This document shows positions 1 through 12,583 of a DNA stretch of 64,000 bases, piece after piece. The stretch is from Burkholderiales bacterium (GTDB taxonomy: Bacteria > Pseudomonadota > Gammaproteobacteria > Burkholderiales > Casimicrobiaceae), in contig JADYZP010000063.1 in the NCBI GenBank assembly GCA_020853025.1, forward strand, positions 97,335 through 161,334, in the 5' to 3' direction. The notes under the pieces are model-generated. The model saw nothing but the letters and a program-made list of their open reading frames with translations, did no database searches and was not told the origin of the DNA. Numbering within the stretch: the first letter of the stretch is position 1; the number at the start of each line of letters is the position of its first letter. The position numbers and the translations under genes are program-made.

Positions 1-1
1 C

Positions 2-52
2 GCTCCGGCGGTCGAGGATGGGCTCTATCTGGTGCCGAGGGTGGTCGAATGA
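2..52 (+). CDS. gatC: GatC C-terminus (partial), Asp/Glu-tRNA amidotransferase subunit C
   Basis: Only the last 16 codons are in the window. They read [16 protein letters not shown] followed by TGA, which fits the usual GatC ending ([11 protein letters not shown] compared with the family's typical LVPKVIE). The stop overlaps the gatA start as ATGA, so the two are translationally coupled. GatC is the small subunit that stabilises GatA on GatB. The gene is cut by the window edge, not broken. Confidence 0.8.
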   Translation, partial: APAVEDGLYLVPRVVE

Positions 53-1524
53 CCGGTGTCGCGAGCACGGGCACCGTCGCCGAACTCGCCGCCGCACTGC
101 GCGCGCGCAAGCTGTCGAGCGTCGAGCTGACCACGGCGCTGCTCGCGCGCATCGAACAGGCGCAGAGCACGCTCAACACCTTCGTCACCATCGACGCCGA
201 AGGCGCGCTGGAACAAGCTCGTGCGGCCGACGCGGTGCTCACCCGGCCGGATGAGCCGCCGCCGCTGGCCGGCGTCCCGATCGCGCACAAGGACGTGATC
301 ATGACTGCGGGGCTCCCGACCACCTGCAGCTCGCGCATGCTCGCCAATTTCATTGCACCCTACGACGCGCACGTGGCCGGCGGTCTCAGGACCGCCGGCA
401 CCGTCCTTGTCGGCAAGACGAACATGGACGAGTTCGCGATGGGCTCGTCGAACGAAACGTCGTGGTTTGGGCCGGTGCGCAACCCCTGGAACCGCGATTT
501 CGTTCCCGGAGGCAGCTCGGGCGGTTCGGCGGCGGCGGTGGCGGCGCGGCTGGTGCCGGCGGCCACCGGCACCGACACCGGCGGCTCGATACGGCAGCCG
601 GCGTCGCTGTCCGGCGTCTGCGGCTTGAAGCCGACCTACGGTGTGTGCTCGCGCTACGGCCTCGTCGCCTTCGCCTCGAGCCTCGACACCCCCGGCATGT
701 TCGCACGCACCGCCGAAGACTGCGGCCTGCTGCTCAACGCGATGGCCGGTCACGATGCGCGCGACTCGACGTCGCTCGACCGCCCGCGCGAGGACTACAC
801 GCGCGATCTCGAGCTGCCGCTCGAGGGACTGCGCATCGGCATGCCGGCCGAGTATTTCGGTGACGGCATCGACGCCGACGTCGCCGCGGCCGTCGACCAA
901 GCGCTCGCGCAATTCCGCAAGCAGGGCGCCACGACCGTGCCGATCGTCCTGCCCAACGTCCGGCTGTCGGTCCCCGTGTACTACGTGATCGCCTCGGCGG
1001 AAGCGTCGTCCAACCTGTCGCGCTTCGATGGCGTGCGCTATGGCCATCGCGCAAAGGACTACACGGACCTCGCCGACATGTACTCGAAGTCACGGGCAGA
1101 GGGCTTCGGCGCGGAGGTGAAGCGGCGCATCCTGATTGGCACCTACGTGCTGTCGCACGGCTATTACGACGCGTATTACCTGAAGGCGCAGCAGGTGCGG
1201 CGGCTGATCGCCGACGATTTCGCCCGCGCCTACCAACAGTGCGACGTCATCATGGGGCCGACGGCGCCGGCGCCGGCATTCCGCATCGGCGACAAGACCG
1301 ACGACCCGGTGCAGATGTACCTGAACGACATCTTCACCATCGCCGGCAACCTTACCGGTGCGCCGGGGATCTCCATCCCCTGCGGATTCGACCGCCGGGG
1401 GCTGCCGATCGGATTGCAGATCCAGGCCAACTACTTCGCCGAAGCGAGGTTGCTCAACGTCGCGCACCGCTACCAGCTCGACACCGACTGGCACGCGCGG
1501 GTACCCGGGGGCTTCGCGCCCTGA
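49..1524 (+). CDS. gatA: Asp-tRNA(Asn)/Glu-tRNA(Gln) amidotransferase subunit A
   Basis: GatA is the glutaminase subunit of GatCAB. It releases ammonia from glutamine, which is used to convert Glu-tRNA(Gln) and Asp-tRNA(Asn) to the amide forms in the cytoplasm. The 491-residue length is normal. The amidase-signature triad is visible: Lys81 in AHKDVI, Ser156 in the GGSSGGS motif, and Ser180 in [10 protein letters not shown]. The start ATG overlaps the gatC stop (ATGA), and gatB follows 28 nt after the stop, so gatCAB reads as one operon. Identification is secure from the signature and the neighbours. Confidence 0.97.
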   Translation: MTGVASTGTVAELAAALRARKLSSVELTTALLARIEQAQSTLNTFVTIDAEGALEQARAADAVLTRPDEPPPLAGVPIAHKDVIMTAGLPTTCSSRMLANFIAPYDAHVAGGLRTAGTVLVGKTNMDEFAMGSSNETSWFGPVRNPWNRDFVPGGSSGGSAAAVAARLVPAATGTDTGGSIRQPASLSGVCGLKPTYGVCSRYGLVAFASSLDTPGMFARTAEDCGLLLNAMAGHDARDSTSLDRPREDYTRDLELPLEGLRIGMPAEYFGDGIDADVAAAVDQALAQFRKQGATTVPIVLPNVRLSVPVYYVIASAEASSNLSRFDGVRYGHRAKDYTDLADMYSKSRAEGFGAEVKRRILIGTYVLSHGYYDAYYLKAQQVRRLIADDFARAYQQCDVIMGPTAPAPAFRIGDKTDDPVQMYLNDIFTIAGNLTGAPGISIPCGFDRRGLPIGLQIQANYFAEARLLNVAHRYQLDTDWHARVPGGFAP

Positions 1525-1552
1525 TGCGCGGCCCCTTTCGCACAGTCCCGCC

Positions 1553-3025
<1,473 letters not shown>

Positions 3026-3066
3026 CCGCGGCGCCCGGGCGCAGACGCCAGCGGTGATGTGTGTCG

Positions 3067-3426
3067 CTACATGCGCCCGTAGCGCCAGCGCATCGCCTGC
3101 AGCTGCTCGGCGGCCGACACCCAGTCGCCGACGTCGATAGCGGAGGACACGAGCCGCAGCCGATGGATCATGTATTCCGAATCGGCCTTCGATATTCGCA
3201 TCGAATGCGCATCCGTCAACAACTGATTGAGCGCGGCACGCGCTTCCGGCTCGGACTTGGCCTTGATGCCGGCCATGGCGGCGTCCCAATGCTGCTTCGA
3301 CTCCGCGCTCGTCGGACTGGTCGTGGTCAGGGGCGCGATCAGGTTCGCCGTCGTCGTGCAGCCGGCAAGCGCCGCGAGCACGAACGCGAAGCCCGACGCA
3401 AGCAGTCGCGATCGGATTGTGGACAT
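3067..3426 (-). CDS. small putative lipoprotein, unknown function
   Basis: This is a 119-residue protein with a clear lipoprotein signal: a basic start (MSTIRSRLL), a hydrophobic stretch, and the lipobox LAGC with the acylated Cys near residue 23. The mature part is short and helical, with no catalytic motif that I recognise. The start ATG at 3426 has an upstream AAAGGA; an open frame upstream of it lacks the signal and is rejected. It probably sits on the periplasmic face of a membrane. It is convergent with gatB and lies upstream of nothing obviously co-transcribed. Function unknown. Confidence 0.75.
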   Translation of the reverse strand: MSTIRSRLLASGFAFVLAALAGCTTTANLIAPLTTTSPTSAESKQHWDAAMAGIKAKSEPEARAALNQLLTDAHSMRISKADSEYMIHRLRLVSSAIDVGDWVSAAEQLQAMRWRYGRM

Positions 3427-3546
3427 GGGCAATCCTTTGTGGATGAAGGCGTAACAGGCCGCTAGATTAACAGCGCCGGCGACCTTCGGGTGCGACTCAC
3501 TCCGGCGCGGGCGGTCTGCGGACCCGGGGCACGCCTGCAAAAAAGC

Positions 3547-4026
3547 TCAGAGCGCCAGCGCGATGACGAACGCTCCGACCATCGCAAACGCGATCGCAAC
3601 TTTCACCGCGGTGCCCACGAGCAGGCCGAGCCACGTGGCGACGCCCACCCTGCCGGCGCGCAGCGCGTCGCGCTGCGCGATGAACTCCCCGATCGCTGCC
3701 CCCGCGAGCGGCAGGAACAGGAGGCCGACGAAACCCGTGAAGATTCCGGCCACGGTACCGATCGCAGCACCGACGATCGCCAGTTTGCTCGCGCCCGCCT
3801 TCTTCGCACCCGCCATGGCGGCGAGGTAATCGACCACCCACGCAACCAGCGTCAGCACGCCGAACACCACCAGCAGCCACACCGGAATGCGCGCAAAGTC
3901 ATCGATCCAGGCGCCGAGCAGGATCCCGCCGAACACCAGCACCGTACCCGGCATCGCCGGCAGCACGGTGCCGGCGATGCCGGCCACGATCAGCACGACG
4001 ACGAGAATCCAAAGCACGACGCTCAT
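3547..4026 (-). CDS. DUF456 family integral membrane protein
   Basis: This 159-residue protein is almost entirely hydrophobic, with about four to five membrane segments. Glycine-rich turns such as GTVLPAMPGTVLVFGG near the N-terminus and a FTGFVGLLFLPLAG block are typical of the DUF456 family. The start ATG at 4026 is preceded by AGG. The family has no assigned reaction. No operon partner is evident; a dispersed inverted-repeat element lies immediately upstream (4051-4160). The family assignment is good and the role is unknown. Confidence 0.85.
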   Translation of the reverse strand: MSVVLWILVVVLIVAGIAGTVLPAMPGTVLVFGGILLGAWIDDFARIPVWLLVVFGVLTLVAWVVDYLAAMAGAKKAGASKLAIVGAAIGTVAGIFTGFVGLLFLPLAGAAIGEFIAQRDALRAGRVGVATWLGLLVGTAVKVAIAFAMVGAFVIALAL

Positions 4027-4050
4027 TCGCAGACCTGAGAAAAATGCCGG

Positions 4051-4160
4051 GCGTCGTCCCCGCGAAAGCAGGTACCCAGCGGCATTCCTCGGCCAGGATC
4101 GCAAAACCAGAGATTCGGGGTCCTCGCCTTTGCGGGGACAATGGAAGTACCGAAGTCATC
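4051..4160. repeat. REP-like dispersed inverted-repeat element
   Basis: Two arms face each other: gtccccgcgaaagc at 4056-4069 and gcctttgcggggac at 4126-4139, nearly exact reverse complements about 56 nt apart. The right arm continues into gcggggacaatggaagt, which closely resembles gcggggacgacggaagt at 56307-56323 between glmS and glmU. This indicates a dispersed intergenic repeat family of the kind common in betaproteobacteria. No reading frame is associated with it. Confidence 0.6.
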
Positions 4161-4197
4161 CGCTCGTGGCGTCATGGTGTTTGCCCATGCAAATCGA

Positions 4198-5859
<1,662 letters not shown>

Positions 5860-6020
5860 GGCGGCGCTCGCGCAATGAGGGCGAAAAGCGCGATTATCGC
5901 AGGCTGCAGTGGCGGCGGCGCCCTCGCGCGCTATCGACGACGCTTTCGCGAAGCGGGCGCTGGCTCCCCGGCGATGGCCCGACGCGCCGTCGCGCCGCGA
6001 AACGGGGTGCGACGAAAAAA

Positions 6021-6743
6021 CTACTGTCGCGCGCTGATCGGCGTCGAACGCGGCATGCCGCCGCTCATCGCCTCGGTCGCGGCGCGCAATTCCTTCCACC
6101 GCTTCTTGTCGGCGTCGTAGCGCGCGTTGACCACCACGATCTCCTTCTGCTTGGCGGCGACGAGCGCATGCTGCTTGGCGAGTTCGTCTGCGATGTTCGC
6201 CAGCTCGCGTTCAAGCACCGCAGGCACCGGCTTGCCGGCGAGGTCGGCCACGCGCTTGTCGAGTTCCGCCTTGCGCTTGCCCAGCGTCGCGCTGTACGAC
6301 GACGACGACTGCACCTGCGCGTCGATCGTCGTCAGCGCCCGCTTGCGGGCGAGGTCGATCTCGCTTTCCATCGTGTAGGTGGCGAGCAGCGCCCGGTCGC
6401 GGCGGTCGACGAGATCGCGCTCCCTGGCGAGTTGCTCGGCACGCGCCGCCTCCTCCGCCATCGCGCGCCGCTGCTCGGGCGTCAGCGCGGGCTCGGTCCG
6501 CTTGATCGCTACGCCCTGCTTGTCCAGCACGACGTTGCCCTTGTTGATGGCTTCCGGCGGAATCTTGTCGGTGTAGTGAACGACCCCCTTTTCGTCGACC
6601 CACTTGTAGGTCTGGGCGCGCGCTTCGGGTGCGGCGAGGCCGGCCAGCGCCAGAAGCCCGCACAGCGCGGCGGCGGCCGCGTTCGCTGCCCCGCTCCCCG
6701 TTTGCGACCGTCGATGGCTTCGATTCACGCCTTGCTCCCGCAT
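6021..6743 (-). CDS. exported DUF4124 domain protein with coiled-coil tail
   Basis: This is a 240-residue protein with an N-terminal signal peptide ending near ARAQ. A DUF4124 domain follows directly (YKWVDEKGVVHYTDKIPPEA, about residues 46-70). The rest is a long Glu/Arg/Lys/Ala-rich helical region (about 90-230) likely to form a coiled coil. DUF4124 proteins are common periplasmic or envelope proteins in betaproteobacteria without a known reaction. It lies 24 nt downstream of pyrE on the same strand, so they may be co-transcribed. Confidence 0.85.
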   Translation of the reverse strand: MREQGVNRSHRRSQTGSGAANAAAAALCGLLALAGLAAPEARAQTYKWVDEKGVVHYTDKIPPEAINKGNVVLDKQGVAIKRTEPALTPEQRRAMAEEAARAEQLARERDLVDRRDRALLATYTMESEIDLARKRALTTIDAQVQSSSSYSATLGKRKAELDKRVADLAGKPVPAVLERELANIADELAKQHALVAAKQKEIVVVNARYDADKKRWKELRAATEAMSGGMPRSTPISARQ

Positions 6744-6767
6744 CAGAAACTTCGGCCCACCACCCGG

Positions 6768-7427
6768 TCAACCGTTCCCGGCCACCGGTGCGATGCCGTA
6801 CTGCGCGCGATACGCCTGCACGGCGCTCGCATGGACACGCAAATCCGGCATGCCCGCGATGAACGCCAGGAGGTCATCGAGGCCGGCGATCGCCACCACG
6901 GGAATTCCGAACTGTGCCTGCACTTCCTGCGCCGCCGACTGCGCGCCTGAGCCACGCTCCATTCTGTCCAACGCAATCAGGACGCCGGCGGGGTTGGCCC
7001 CATGACCGCGGATCATGGCGACGGATTCGCGCACCGAAGTACCGGCGGTGATGACATCGTCGACGATCAGCACCCGCCCAGCGAGCGGTGCACCGACCAC
7101 GATGCCTCCCTCGCCGTGATCCTTAGTCTCTTTGCGATTGAAGCTGAACGGCAAATTGTGCCCTTTTTCGGCGAGGGCGACCGCCGCCGCGGCGGCCAGG
7201 GGTATGCCCTTGTACGCCGGCCCGAAAAGACCGTCACAAGCAATACCGGACGCCAGCAGCGCCTCCGCGTAGAAGCGTCCGAGGCGACGCAGGCTGTCGC
7301 CATCGTTGAACAACCCCGCGTTGAAGAAATATGGGCTCTTGCGCCCCGCCTTGGTGGTGAATTCACCGAATCGAAGCACTTCGCGTGCCAGTGCGAAGGC
7401 GAGAAATTTCTGGCGGAAATCGGACAT
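6768..7427 (-). CDS. pyrE: orotate phosphoribosyltransferase
   Basis: PyrE transfers phosphoribose from PRPP to orotate, forming OMP in pyrimidine synthesis. The 219-residue length is normal. The PRPP-binding loop [13 protein letters not shown] is present, as are the substrate-contact region [16 protein letters not shown] and the flexible catalytic loop [13 protein letters not shown]. It is divergent from exoA, a pairing familiar in betaproteobacteria. A TATACT hexamer lies about 29 nt upstream of the start and could be its -10 box. The DUF4124 gene follows closely. Confidence 0.97.
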   Translation of the reverse strand: MSDFRQKFLAFALAREVLRFGEFTTKAGRKSPYFFNAGLFNDGDSLRRLGRFYAEALLASGIACDGLFGPAYKGIPLAAAAAVALAEKGHNLPFSFNRKETKDHGEGGIVVGAPLAGRVLIVDDVITAGTSVRESVAMIRGHGANPAGVLIALDRMERGSGAQSAAQEVQAQFGIPVVAIAGLDDLLAFIAGMPDLRVHASAVQAYRAQYGIAPVAGNG

Positions 7428-7455
7428 GGCTCTGATTTTTCTTGGATTTCTGGCG

Positions 7456-7461
7456 AGTATA
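7456..7461 (-). promoter_or_regulatory. possible -10 box for pyrE
   Basis: On the minus strand the sequence reads TATACT, a 5/6 match to the sigma-70 -10 hexamer, placed so that transcription would begin about 20-25 nt before the pyrE start. I see no convincing -35 hexamer at the right spacing, so this is a weak call. Confidence 0.3.
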
Positions 7462-7582
7462 CCGTGCGCGAACGGGGTACCGGCACGCCCCGTGGCAACC
7501 CGCAGCGGCGAATGGGCCCAGTCCCGGACGTCGTGTAAACTCGGCCGCTTTTTCCGGCGCGGCTGCTCCCGGCCGACCCAAC

Positions 7583-8359
7583 ATGCGTGTCGTCACCCTC
7601 AACGTCAACGGCATCCGCTCGGCGGAACGCCGCGGTTTCGCGCGCTGGCTATCGCGCGTCGAGCCGTGGGAAGTGGTCTGCCTGCAGGAGCTGAGGACGC
7701 TCGAGGACGACGTGCCGAAGAGCCTGCGCGCACCGCGCAAATGCGTGGCGTCGTTTCATCCCGCCGAGCGGAAGGGCTACGCCGGGGTCGGTGTCTACGC
7801 GCGGGCCGCCGCGACGTTCACCTCCGGCTTCGGCAGTCCGGAGTTCGATCGCGAGGGACGCTACCTGCGGGCCGATTTCCGTGAGCTGTCGATTGTCAGC
7901 GTCTACCTGCCGTCGGGCTCGAGTGGCCCGCACCGCCAGGCATCCAAGTTTCGCTTCCTGGCCGAGTTCCTGCCGCACCTCGCGCGACTGCGCGAGACCG
8001 GGCGCGAGATCATCCTCTGCGGTGACTGGAACATCGCGCACCAGCCGATCGATTTGAAGAACTGGCGCAGCAACCAGAAGAACTCGGGGTTCCTGCCGGA
8101 GGAGCGCGCCTGGCTCAGCGGCATCTTCGACGACCTGGGCTTCGTCGACGTCTTTCGCCGCATCGACCCTCGGCCCGAGCAGTACACGTGGTGGTCCAAT
8201 CGCGGACAGGCGTGGGACAACAACGTCGGCTGGCGCATCGACTACCAGATCGCAACACCCGGCATCGCCGCCACCGCGCGCGCCGCGACGATCTACAAGA
8301 CCCGGCGCTTTTCCGATCATGCGCCGCTGATCATCGACTACGACTACGATCTGCGCTGA
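7583..8359 (+). CDS. xth: exodeoxyribonuclease III (AP endonuclease family)
   Basis: This is a 258-residue endonuclease/exonuclease/phosphatase-fold enzyme for base-excision repair, cleaving at abasic sites and trimming 3' ends. Visible motifs are LNVNGIRSA (N-terminal metal site), CLQELRT (metal-binding Glu), CGDWNIAH (catalytic Asp/Asn) and [12 protein letters not shown] (catalytic His). The ATG at 7583 gives the standard start [11 protein letters not shown] gTAAACT box about 50 nt upstream may be its -10. It is divergent from pyrE, with the ABC-F gene 51 nt downstream. Confidence 0.93.
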   Translation: MRVVTLNVNGIRSAERRGFARWLSRVEPWEVVCLQELRTLEDDVPKSLRAPRKCVASFHPAERKGYAGVGVYARAAATFTSGFGSPEFDREGRYLRADFRELSIVSVYLPSGSSGPHRQASKFRFLAEFLPHLARLRETGREIILCGDWNIAHQPIDLKNWRSNQKNSGFLPEERAWLSGIFDDLGFVDVFRRIDPRPEQYTWWSNRGQAWDNNVGWRIDYQIATPGIAATARAATIYKTRRFSDHAPLIIDYDYDLR

Positions 8360-8410
8360 TCCCTCCCGCGTCGAGCAGCATGGCGCCGACCCCGATTCTC
8401 CTTTCCGTTC

Positions 8411-10336
8411 GTGATCCGCATCACAAATCTCAGCTTGAGCCGCGGCGTGAAGCGTCTGCTCGAAGGCGCCAGCCTGACCGTGCACGCCGGGCACAAGATC
8501 GGGCTGGTCGGCGCCAACGGCAGCGGCAAGTCGATGCTGTTCGCTGCGCTGCGCGGCGAAGTGTCGCCCGACGCCGGCTCGATCGACCTGCCCGCGGCAT
8601 GGACGATCGCCCACGTCGCGCAGGAATCGCCGGCCATCGACACGTCGGCGCTCGACTATGTACTCGATGGCGATCGCGAGCTGCGCGACATCGAGGCCGC
8701 GCTCGCAGCGGCGGAGGCGAACCTGATGCACGACGGCACGGCGCTGGCCGAACTGCACCACCGCTTTGATGCCATCGGCGGCTACAGCGCGCGTGCGCGC
8801 GCGGCGACGCTGCTCGCGGGTCTGGGCTTCGCGGACGCGCGCCACGGCGATCCGGTCGGGAGCTTCTCCGGCGGCTGGCGGATGCGCCTCAATCTCGCGC
8901 AGGCGCTGCAATGCCGCTCAGACCTCCTGCTGCTCGACGAGCCGACCAACCACCTGGACCTCGACGCCGTGCTGTGGCTCGAGGACTGGCTCTGCCGCTA
9001 TTCCGGAACGCTGCTGCTGATCACGCACGACCGCGACTTCCTGGACGGCGTCGTCGGCGGCATCGTCCACTTCGCCGGACGCCGTCTCGTCGGCTACACC
9101 GGCAACTACGCGCAGTTCGAACGCGAACGCGCGCAGCAGCTTGCGCTGCAGCAGGCGACCTACAACAAGCAGCAACGCCAGGTTGCGCATCTGCACGCGT
9201 TCATCGATCGCTTTCGTGCCAAGGCGACCAAGGCCAAGCAGGCGCAGAGCCGCATCAAGGCGCTCGAACGCATGGAGCTGATCGCCGCCGCGCACGTCGA
9301 CAGCCCCTTCGAGTTTGCGTTCGCGCCGGTCGCCGCCACCGCACGCCAACTGGTCCTGCTCGAACATGCGAGCCTCGGCTATCCCGGCCGTCCGCCGGTG
9401 CTCGAACGCGTCGACTGGGGGATTCTTACCGGTGATCGCATCGGGCTGCTCGGTCCCAATGGCGCCGGCAAGTCGACGCTGTTGAAGGCCGTCGCGGGAA
9501 CGCTTGCTCCGTTGCGCGGCGACCGGCGCACCGCGCAGGGGCTGCGCCTGGGTTACTTCGCGCAGCACCAGGTCGAGCAGTTGCGCGAAGAGCACTCGCC
9601 GTTATGGCACCTGCGCCAGTTCGAGCCCGGCACGCGCGAGCAGGAACTGCGCGACTACCTGGGTGGCTTCGACTTCCGTGGCGACATGGCAGCGTCGGCA
9701 GTCGGCCATTTCTCCGGCGGCGAGAAGGCGCGGCTGACGCTGGCGCTGATCGTCCGTCAGCGGCCCAACCTGCTGTTGCTCGACGAGCCGACCAATCATC
9801 TGGACATCGAAATGCGTGAGGCGCTGACCGAGGCGCTGCAGGATTATGGCGGCGCCTTGCTGGTGGTCGCGCACGATCGTCATCTACTGCGCGCGACGAC
9901 CGACGCGCTGTGGATCGTCGCCGACGGGCGCGTCGCGCCTTTCGATGGCGACCTCGACGACTATCGCGACTGGGTGCTCGACGCGCGCAGGCGCGAGCGC
10001 GTCGCGGACGCAGGCAGCGACGCTGGCGCGCCTCCCAGCGTCGATCGCAAGACGCAAAAACGCGAGCAGGCGCAGCAACGCCAGCGCATCGCCGACGTCC
10101 GCAAACCGCTGCTCGCGAGGCAGGCCGCGATCGAGGAGGAAATGGCGCGCCTCGTCGCCGAGAAGGACGCACTCGAAACGTGGCTCGCCTGCGAAGCCGC
10201 CTACGCCGACGGCGCGCAGCAGGAACTCAAGCAGAAGATCGCGCGCCAGGGCGAGCTCGGCTGGCAGCTCGCGCGCCTGGAAACGCAGTGGCTGGAGGTT
10301 AGCGAAGCGGTGGAGCGCGCTGGCAGCGTTGCCTGA
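8411..10336 (+). CDS. ABC-F family ATPase, YheS-like
   Basis: This is a 641-residue soluble protein with two ABC domains and no membrane segments. Walker A motifs are GANGSGKS and GPNGAGKS, signatures are FSGGWRMRL and FSGGEKARL, and both Walker B regions read LLLLDEPTNHLD. The interdomain linker is charged. The C-terminal extension (about residues 530-641) is a basic/acidic coiled coil, as in E. coli YheS (637 aa). The start is GTG at 8411, giving MIRITNLSLSRG. The family acts on translating ribosomes. It is distinct from ettA at 4198, so this segment encodes two ABC-F proteins. Confidence 0.88.
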   Translation: MIRITNLSLSRGVKRLLEGASLTVHAGHKIGLVGANGSGKSMLFAALRGEVSPDAGSIDLPAAWTIAHVAQESPAIDTSALDYVLDGDRELRDIEAALAAAEANLMHDGTALAELHHRFDAIGGYSARARAATLLAGLGFADARHGDPVGSFSGGWRMRLNLAQALQCRSDLLLLDEPTNHLDLDAVLWLEDWLCRYSGTLLLITHDRDFLDGVVGGIVHFAGRRLVGYTGNYAQFERERAQQLALQQATYNKQQRQVAHLHAFIDRFRAKATKAKQAQSRIKALERMELIAAAHVDSPFEFAFAPVAATARQLVLLEHASLGYPGRPPVLERVDWGILTGDRIGLLGPNGAGKSTLLKAVAGTLAPLRGDRRTAQGLRLGYFAQHQVEQLREEHSPLWHLRQFEPGTREQELRDYLGGFDFRGDMAASAVGHFSGGEKARLTLALIVRQRPNLLLLDEPTNHLDIEMREALTEALQDYGGALLVVAHDRHLLRATTDALWIVADGRVAPFDGDLDDYRDWVLDARRRERVADAGSDAGAPPSVDRKTQKREQAQQRQRIADVRKPLLARQAAIEEEMARLVAEKDALETWLACEAAYADGAQQELKQKIARQGELGWQLARLETQWLEVSEAVERAGSVA

Positions 10337-10402
10337 AGGCGGGGACCACTCTCACGAAACCTTGCCGCCAAGCGCCAAGCAGCCGCCCGAAAGTGCTCGG
10401 CA

Positions 10403-11161
10403 TCAACCGATCCGCGCCCCGGGTCGGTAGAAGAGGTAGACGGCGAAACCGAGCGTATCGCGGCCCCAGCGCAGGTAAGCGTCGCGCCACTTGCGGATGC
10501 GCTCGAGCATCGCCGGCACGTCCGGGTCATCCGGCTGTTCACGTGCGTAGGCCTCGATCGACCGGCAATACGTCCACTGGTATTCGTCCCATTCGTCGGC
10601 GTTGGACGTCGAGGCATACATCGGTATCAGGCCCGCGTCGACGCCCGCCTGCACGTTGCCGCGATGGTCGAGGTGCTCGCCGCGCTCGGCGTCGAGCACG
10701 ACAAGGTAGTCCGGATGCGGGCGCGTGCGCCAGTAACCCTCGCCGATCAGGATGTAGCCGCCGGCCCGGGTCCATGCCTTCAACTGATGGCAGATGCCGG
10801 ACATGCCACCGGCGATGCCTCCGGCGCCCAGCATGACGCTCAGGTGAAAGGTCTCCGGATCCGCGCGGTAGTCGCGGATGTCGGTGTCGTCAAGGTGCAG
10901 CTTGCCCAGCGCACCGGTCCACTCGGCCCTTTCGCGCGCCTGGTCGAGCATCAGCGACGAGCGGTCGATGGCGATGACGGTGGCGCCGAAGCGTTCGATG
11001 ATCCGCAGCGCGAGTTCGGCGCGCCCGCAGCCCAGGTCGAGGACGCGCGAGCTTTCGTCGAGCGGCAGCAGGTCCAGCACACGCTCGATCTTGGCGGCGG
11101 AAATCGGATTGCAGTAGTCGTGTTCACGATGCGCGATGGCGCTGAACTTGTACGGATTCAT
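10403..11161 (-). CDS. class I SAM-dependent methyltransferase, unknown substrate
   Basis: A 252-residue methyltransferase. SAM-binding motif I, VLDLGCGRAELA, lies near residue 40, followed by the acidic ribose-binding position in VIAIDRSS and the post-motifs LHLDDTDIRDY and GGYILIGEGYWR. The start ATG at 11161 overlaps the stop of the upstream MFS gene as ATGA, so the two are translationally coupled. The substrate cannot be read from sequence. A much longer open frame running upstream through the MFS gene is an artefact. Confidence 0.85.
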   Translation of the reverse strand: MNPYKFSAIAHREHDYCNPISAAKIERVLDLLPLDESSRVLDLGCGRAELALRIIERFGATVIAIDRSSLMLDQARERAEWTGALGKLHLDDTDIRDYRADPETFHLSVMLGAGGIAGGMSGICHQLKAWTRAGGYILIGEGYWRTRPHPDYLVVLDAERGEHLDHRGNVQAGVDAGLIPMYASTSNADEWDEYQWTYCRSIEAYAREQPDDPDVPAMLERIRKWRDAYLRWGRDTLGFAVYLFYRPGARIG

Positions 11162-12441
11162 CGACGACCCTCCTCTCCGGCGCGCTCGTGCCACGGAGCA
11201 ACACGCAAGAGTAATGCCATTCCGGGGATCGCCAGCGCCGTGCAGATCAAGAAAAAGTTGAACCAGCCGGTCTGTGCAACAATCCAGCCGGTGGTGGCGT
11301 TGACCACGGTGCGCGGAACCGCCGACAGGCTGGTGAACAGCGCGTACTGTGTCGCGGTGAAGCGCGGGTTGGTCGTGCGCGCGATGTAGGCGACGTAGGC
11401 GACCGTTCCCAGCCCGACACCCAGTGCCTCGAAGGCGATCACGACGCCGAGCGCGACGATGTTGGCCTCGCCCAGCCAGGCCAGCCAGGCGAAGCCCAGG
11501 ATCGAGAACAACTGCACCCAGCCGAAAAGCCACAAGCCGCGGTTGATGCCGATTTTCACCATCCAGAGGCCACCCAGCATGCCGCCGATGACGCTCGCCC
11601 ACAAGCCGGCGTTCTTGGCGACGACGCCGATCTGCGTCTTGGTGAAGCCCATGTCGAGATAGAACGGCGTGGCCAACGCAGTCGCCATGCTGTCGCCCAG
11701 CTTGTAGAGAAAGATGAACGCCAGCACGGTGAGCGCCTGCGACCAGCCGGCGCGGTCGATGAACTCCCGGAAGGGCAGGATGACCGCGTCGCGCAGCGTG
11801 CGCGGCGCGATGGCGCCGGCCGCCGGTTCGCGCACCACCAGCGTCATCGCGACGCCCGGCAGCATGAACAGCGCGGTGATGAAGAATACCGACGACCACG
11901 GCATGCGGTCGGCAAGGATCAGCGCCAGCGACCCGGGCACGAGGCTCGAGATCCGGTAGGCGTTGACGTGGATCGAACTGCCCAGACCCAGTTCGGCGTC
12001 GGGCAGGATCTCGCGCCGGAATGCGTCGAGCGCGATGTCGAGGCTGGCCGAAAAGAAGGCGACGGCCGCCGCCAGGTACGCGATGGCCCAGATATCCGCC
12101 TGCGGGTGCAGGAAACCAAGCGCGGGGATCGACACCAGCAGCGCGACGTGCATCGCGAACATCCAGCCGCGGCGGCGGCCGAGCCACGGGATCGCGAAGC
12201 GGTCGAGCAACGGCGACCACAGGAACTTCCACGTGTACGGTAAGCCGATCAACGCGAAGAGACCGATCGCCTTCAGGTCCACACCCTCGGAGCGCAGCCA
12301 CGCCGGTACCAGATTGATCAGCAGGTACAGCGGCAACCCGGACGAAAAACCGGTGAAGACGCAGATCAGCATCCGCCGGTTGAACAGCGCCTCGCGCCAG
12401 GATTCCTGGCGCGGGACGGCGGGCGGGTCGGGATCGGACAT
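11158..12441 (-). CDS. AmpG-like MFS permease
   Basis: A 427-residue, 12-helix major-facilitator protein. The opening (RMLICVFTGFSSGLPLYLL) and a WKFLWSPLLDR block after the first helices are characteristic of the AmpG/muropeptide branch, which imports anhydro-muropeptides for cell-wall recycling. The length is close to the short AmpG forms. The start ATG at 12441 follows about 140 nt of non-coding sequence after metX-metW. It is coupled by ATGA to the following methyltransferase. The family call is good; the true substrate is unproven. Confidence 0.8.
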   Translation of the reverse strand: MSDPDPPAVPRQESWREALFNRRMLICVFTGFSSGLPLYLLINLVPAWLRSEGVDLKAIGLFALIGLPYTWKFLWSPLLDRFAIPWLGRRRGWMFAMHVALLVSIPALGFLHPQADIWAIAYLAAAVAFFSASLDIALDAFRREILPDAELGLGSSIHVNAYRISSLVPGSLALILADRMPWSSVFFITALFMLPGVAMTLVVREPAAGAIAPRTLRDAVILPFREFIDRAGWSQALTVLAFIFLYKLGDSMATALATPFYLDMGFTKTQIGVVAKNAGLWASVIGGMLGGLWMVKIGINRGLWLFGWVQLFSILGFAWLAWLGEANIVALGVVIAFEALGVGLGTVAYVAYIARTTNPRFTATQYALFTSLSAVPRTVVNATTGWIVAQTGWFNFFLICTALAIPGMALLLRVAPWHERAGEEGRR

Positions 12442-12583
12442 CGCCGGATTGTACGGGGCTGCGAGTACCGCCTTGCAGCCTTCTGGCGTCCGCTGCTTCG
12501 AACAGCGCCCGGCGGCAGCCGGAGCCACACGGCAGAGGCCTAACGCACAACGGCCAGCCTCGCCTCACCGCGGACGAGCGGGC

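Noticed and set aside
10403..12568. 721-codon frame spanning methyltransferase and MFS gene
   Set aside because: Only the last 252 codons match a methyltransferase. The remainder lies over the MFS gene in a different frame.
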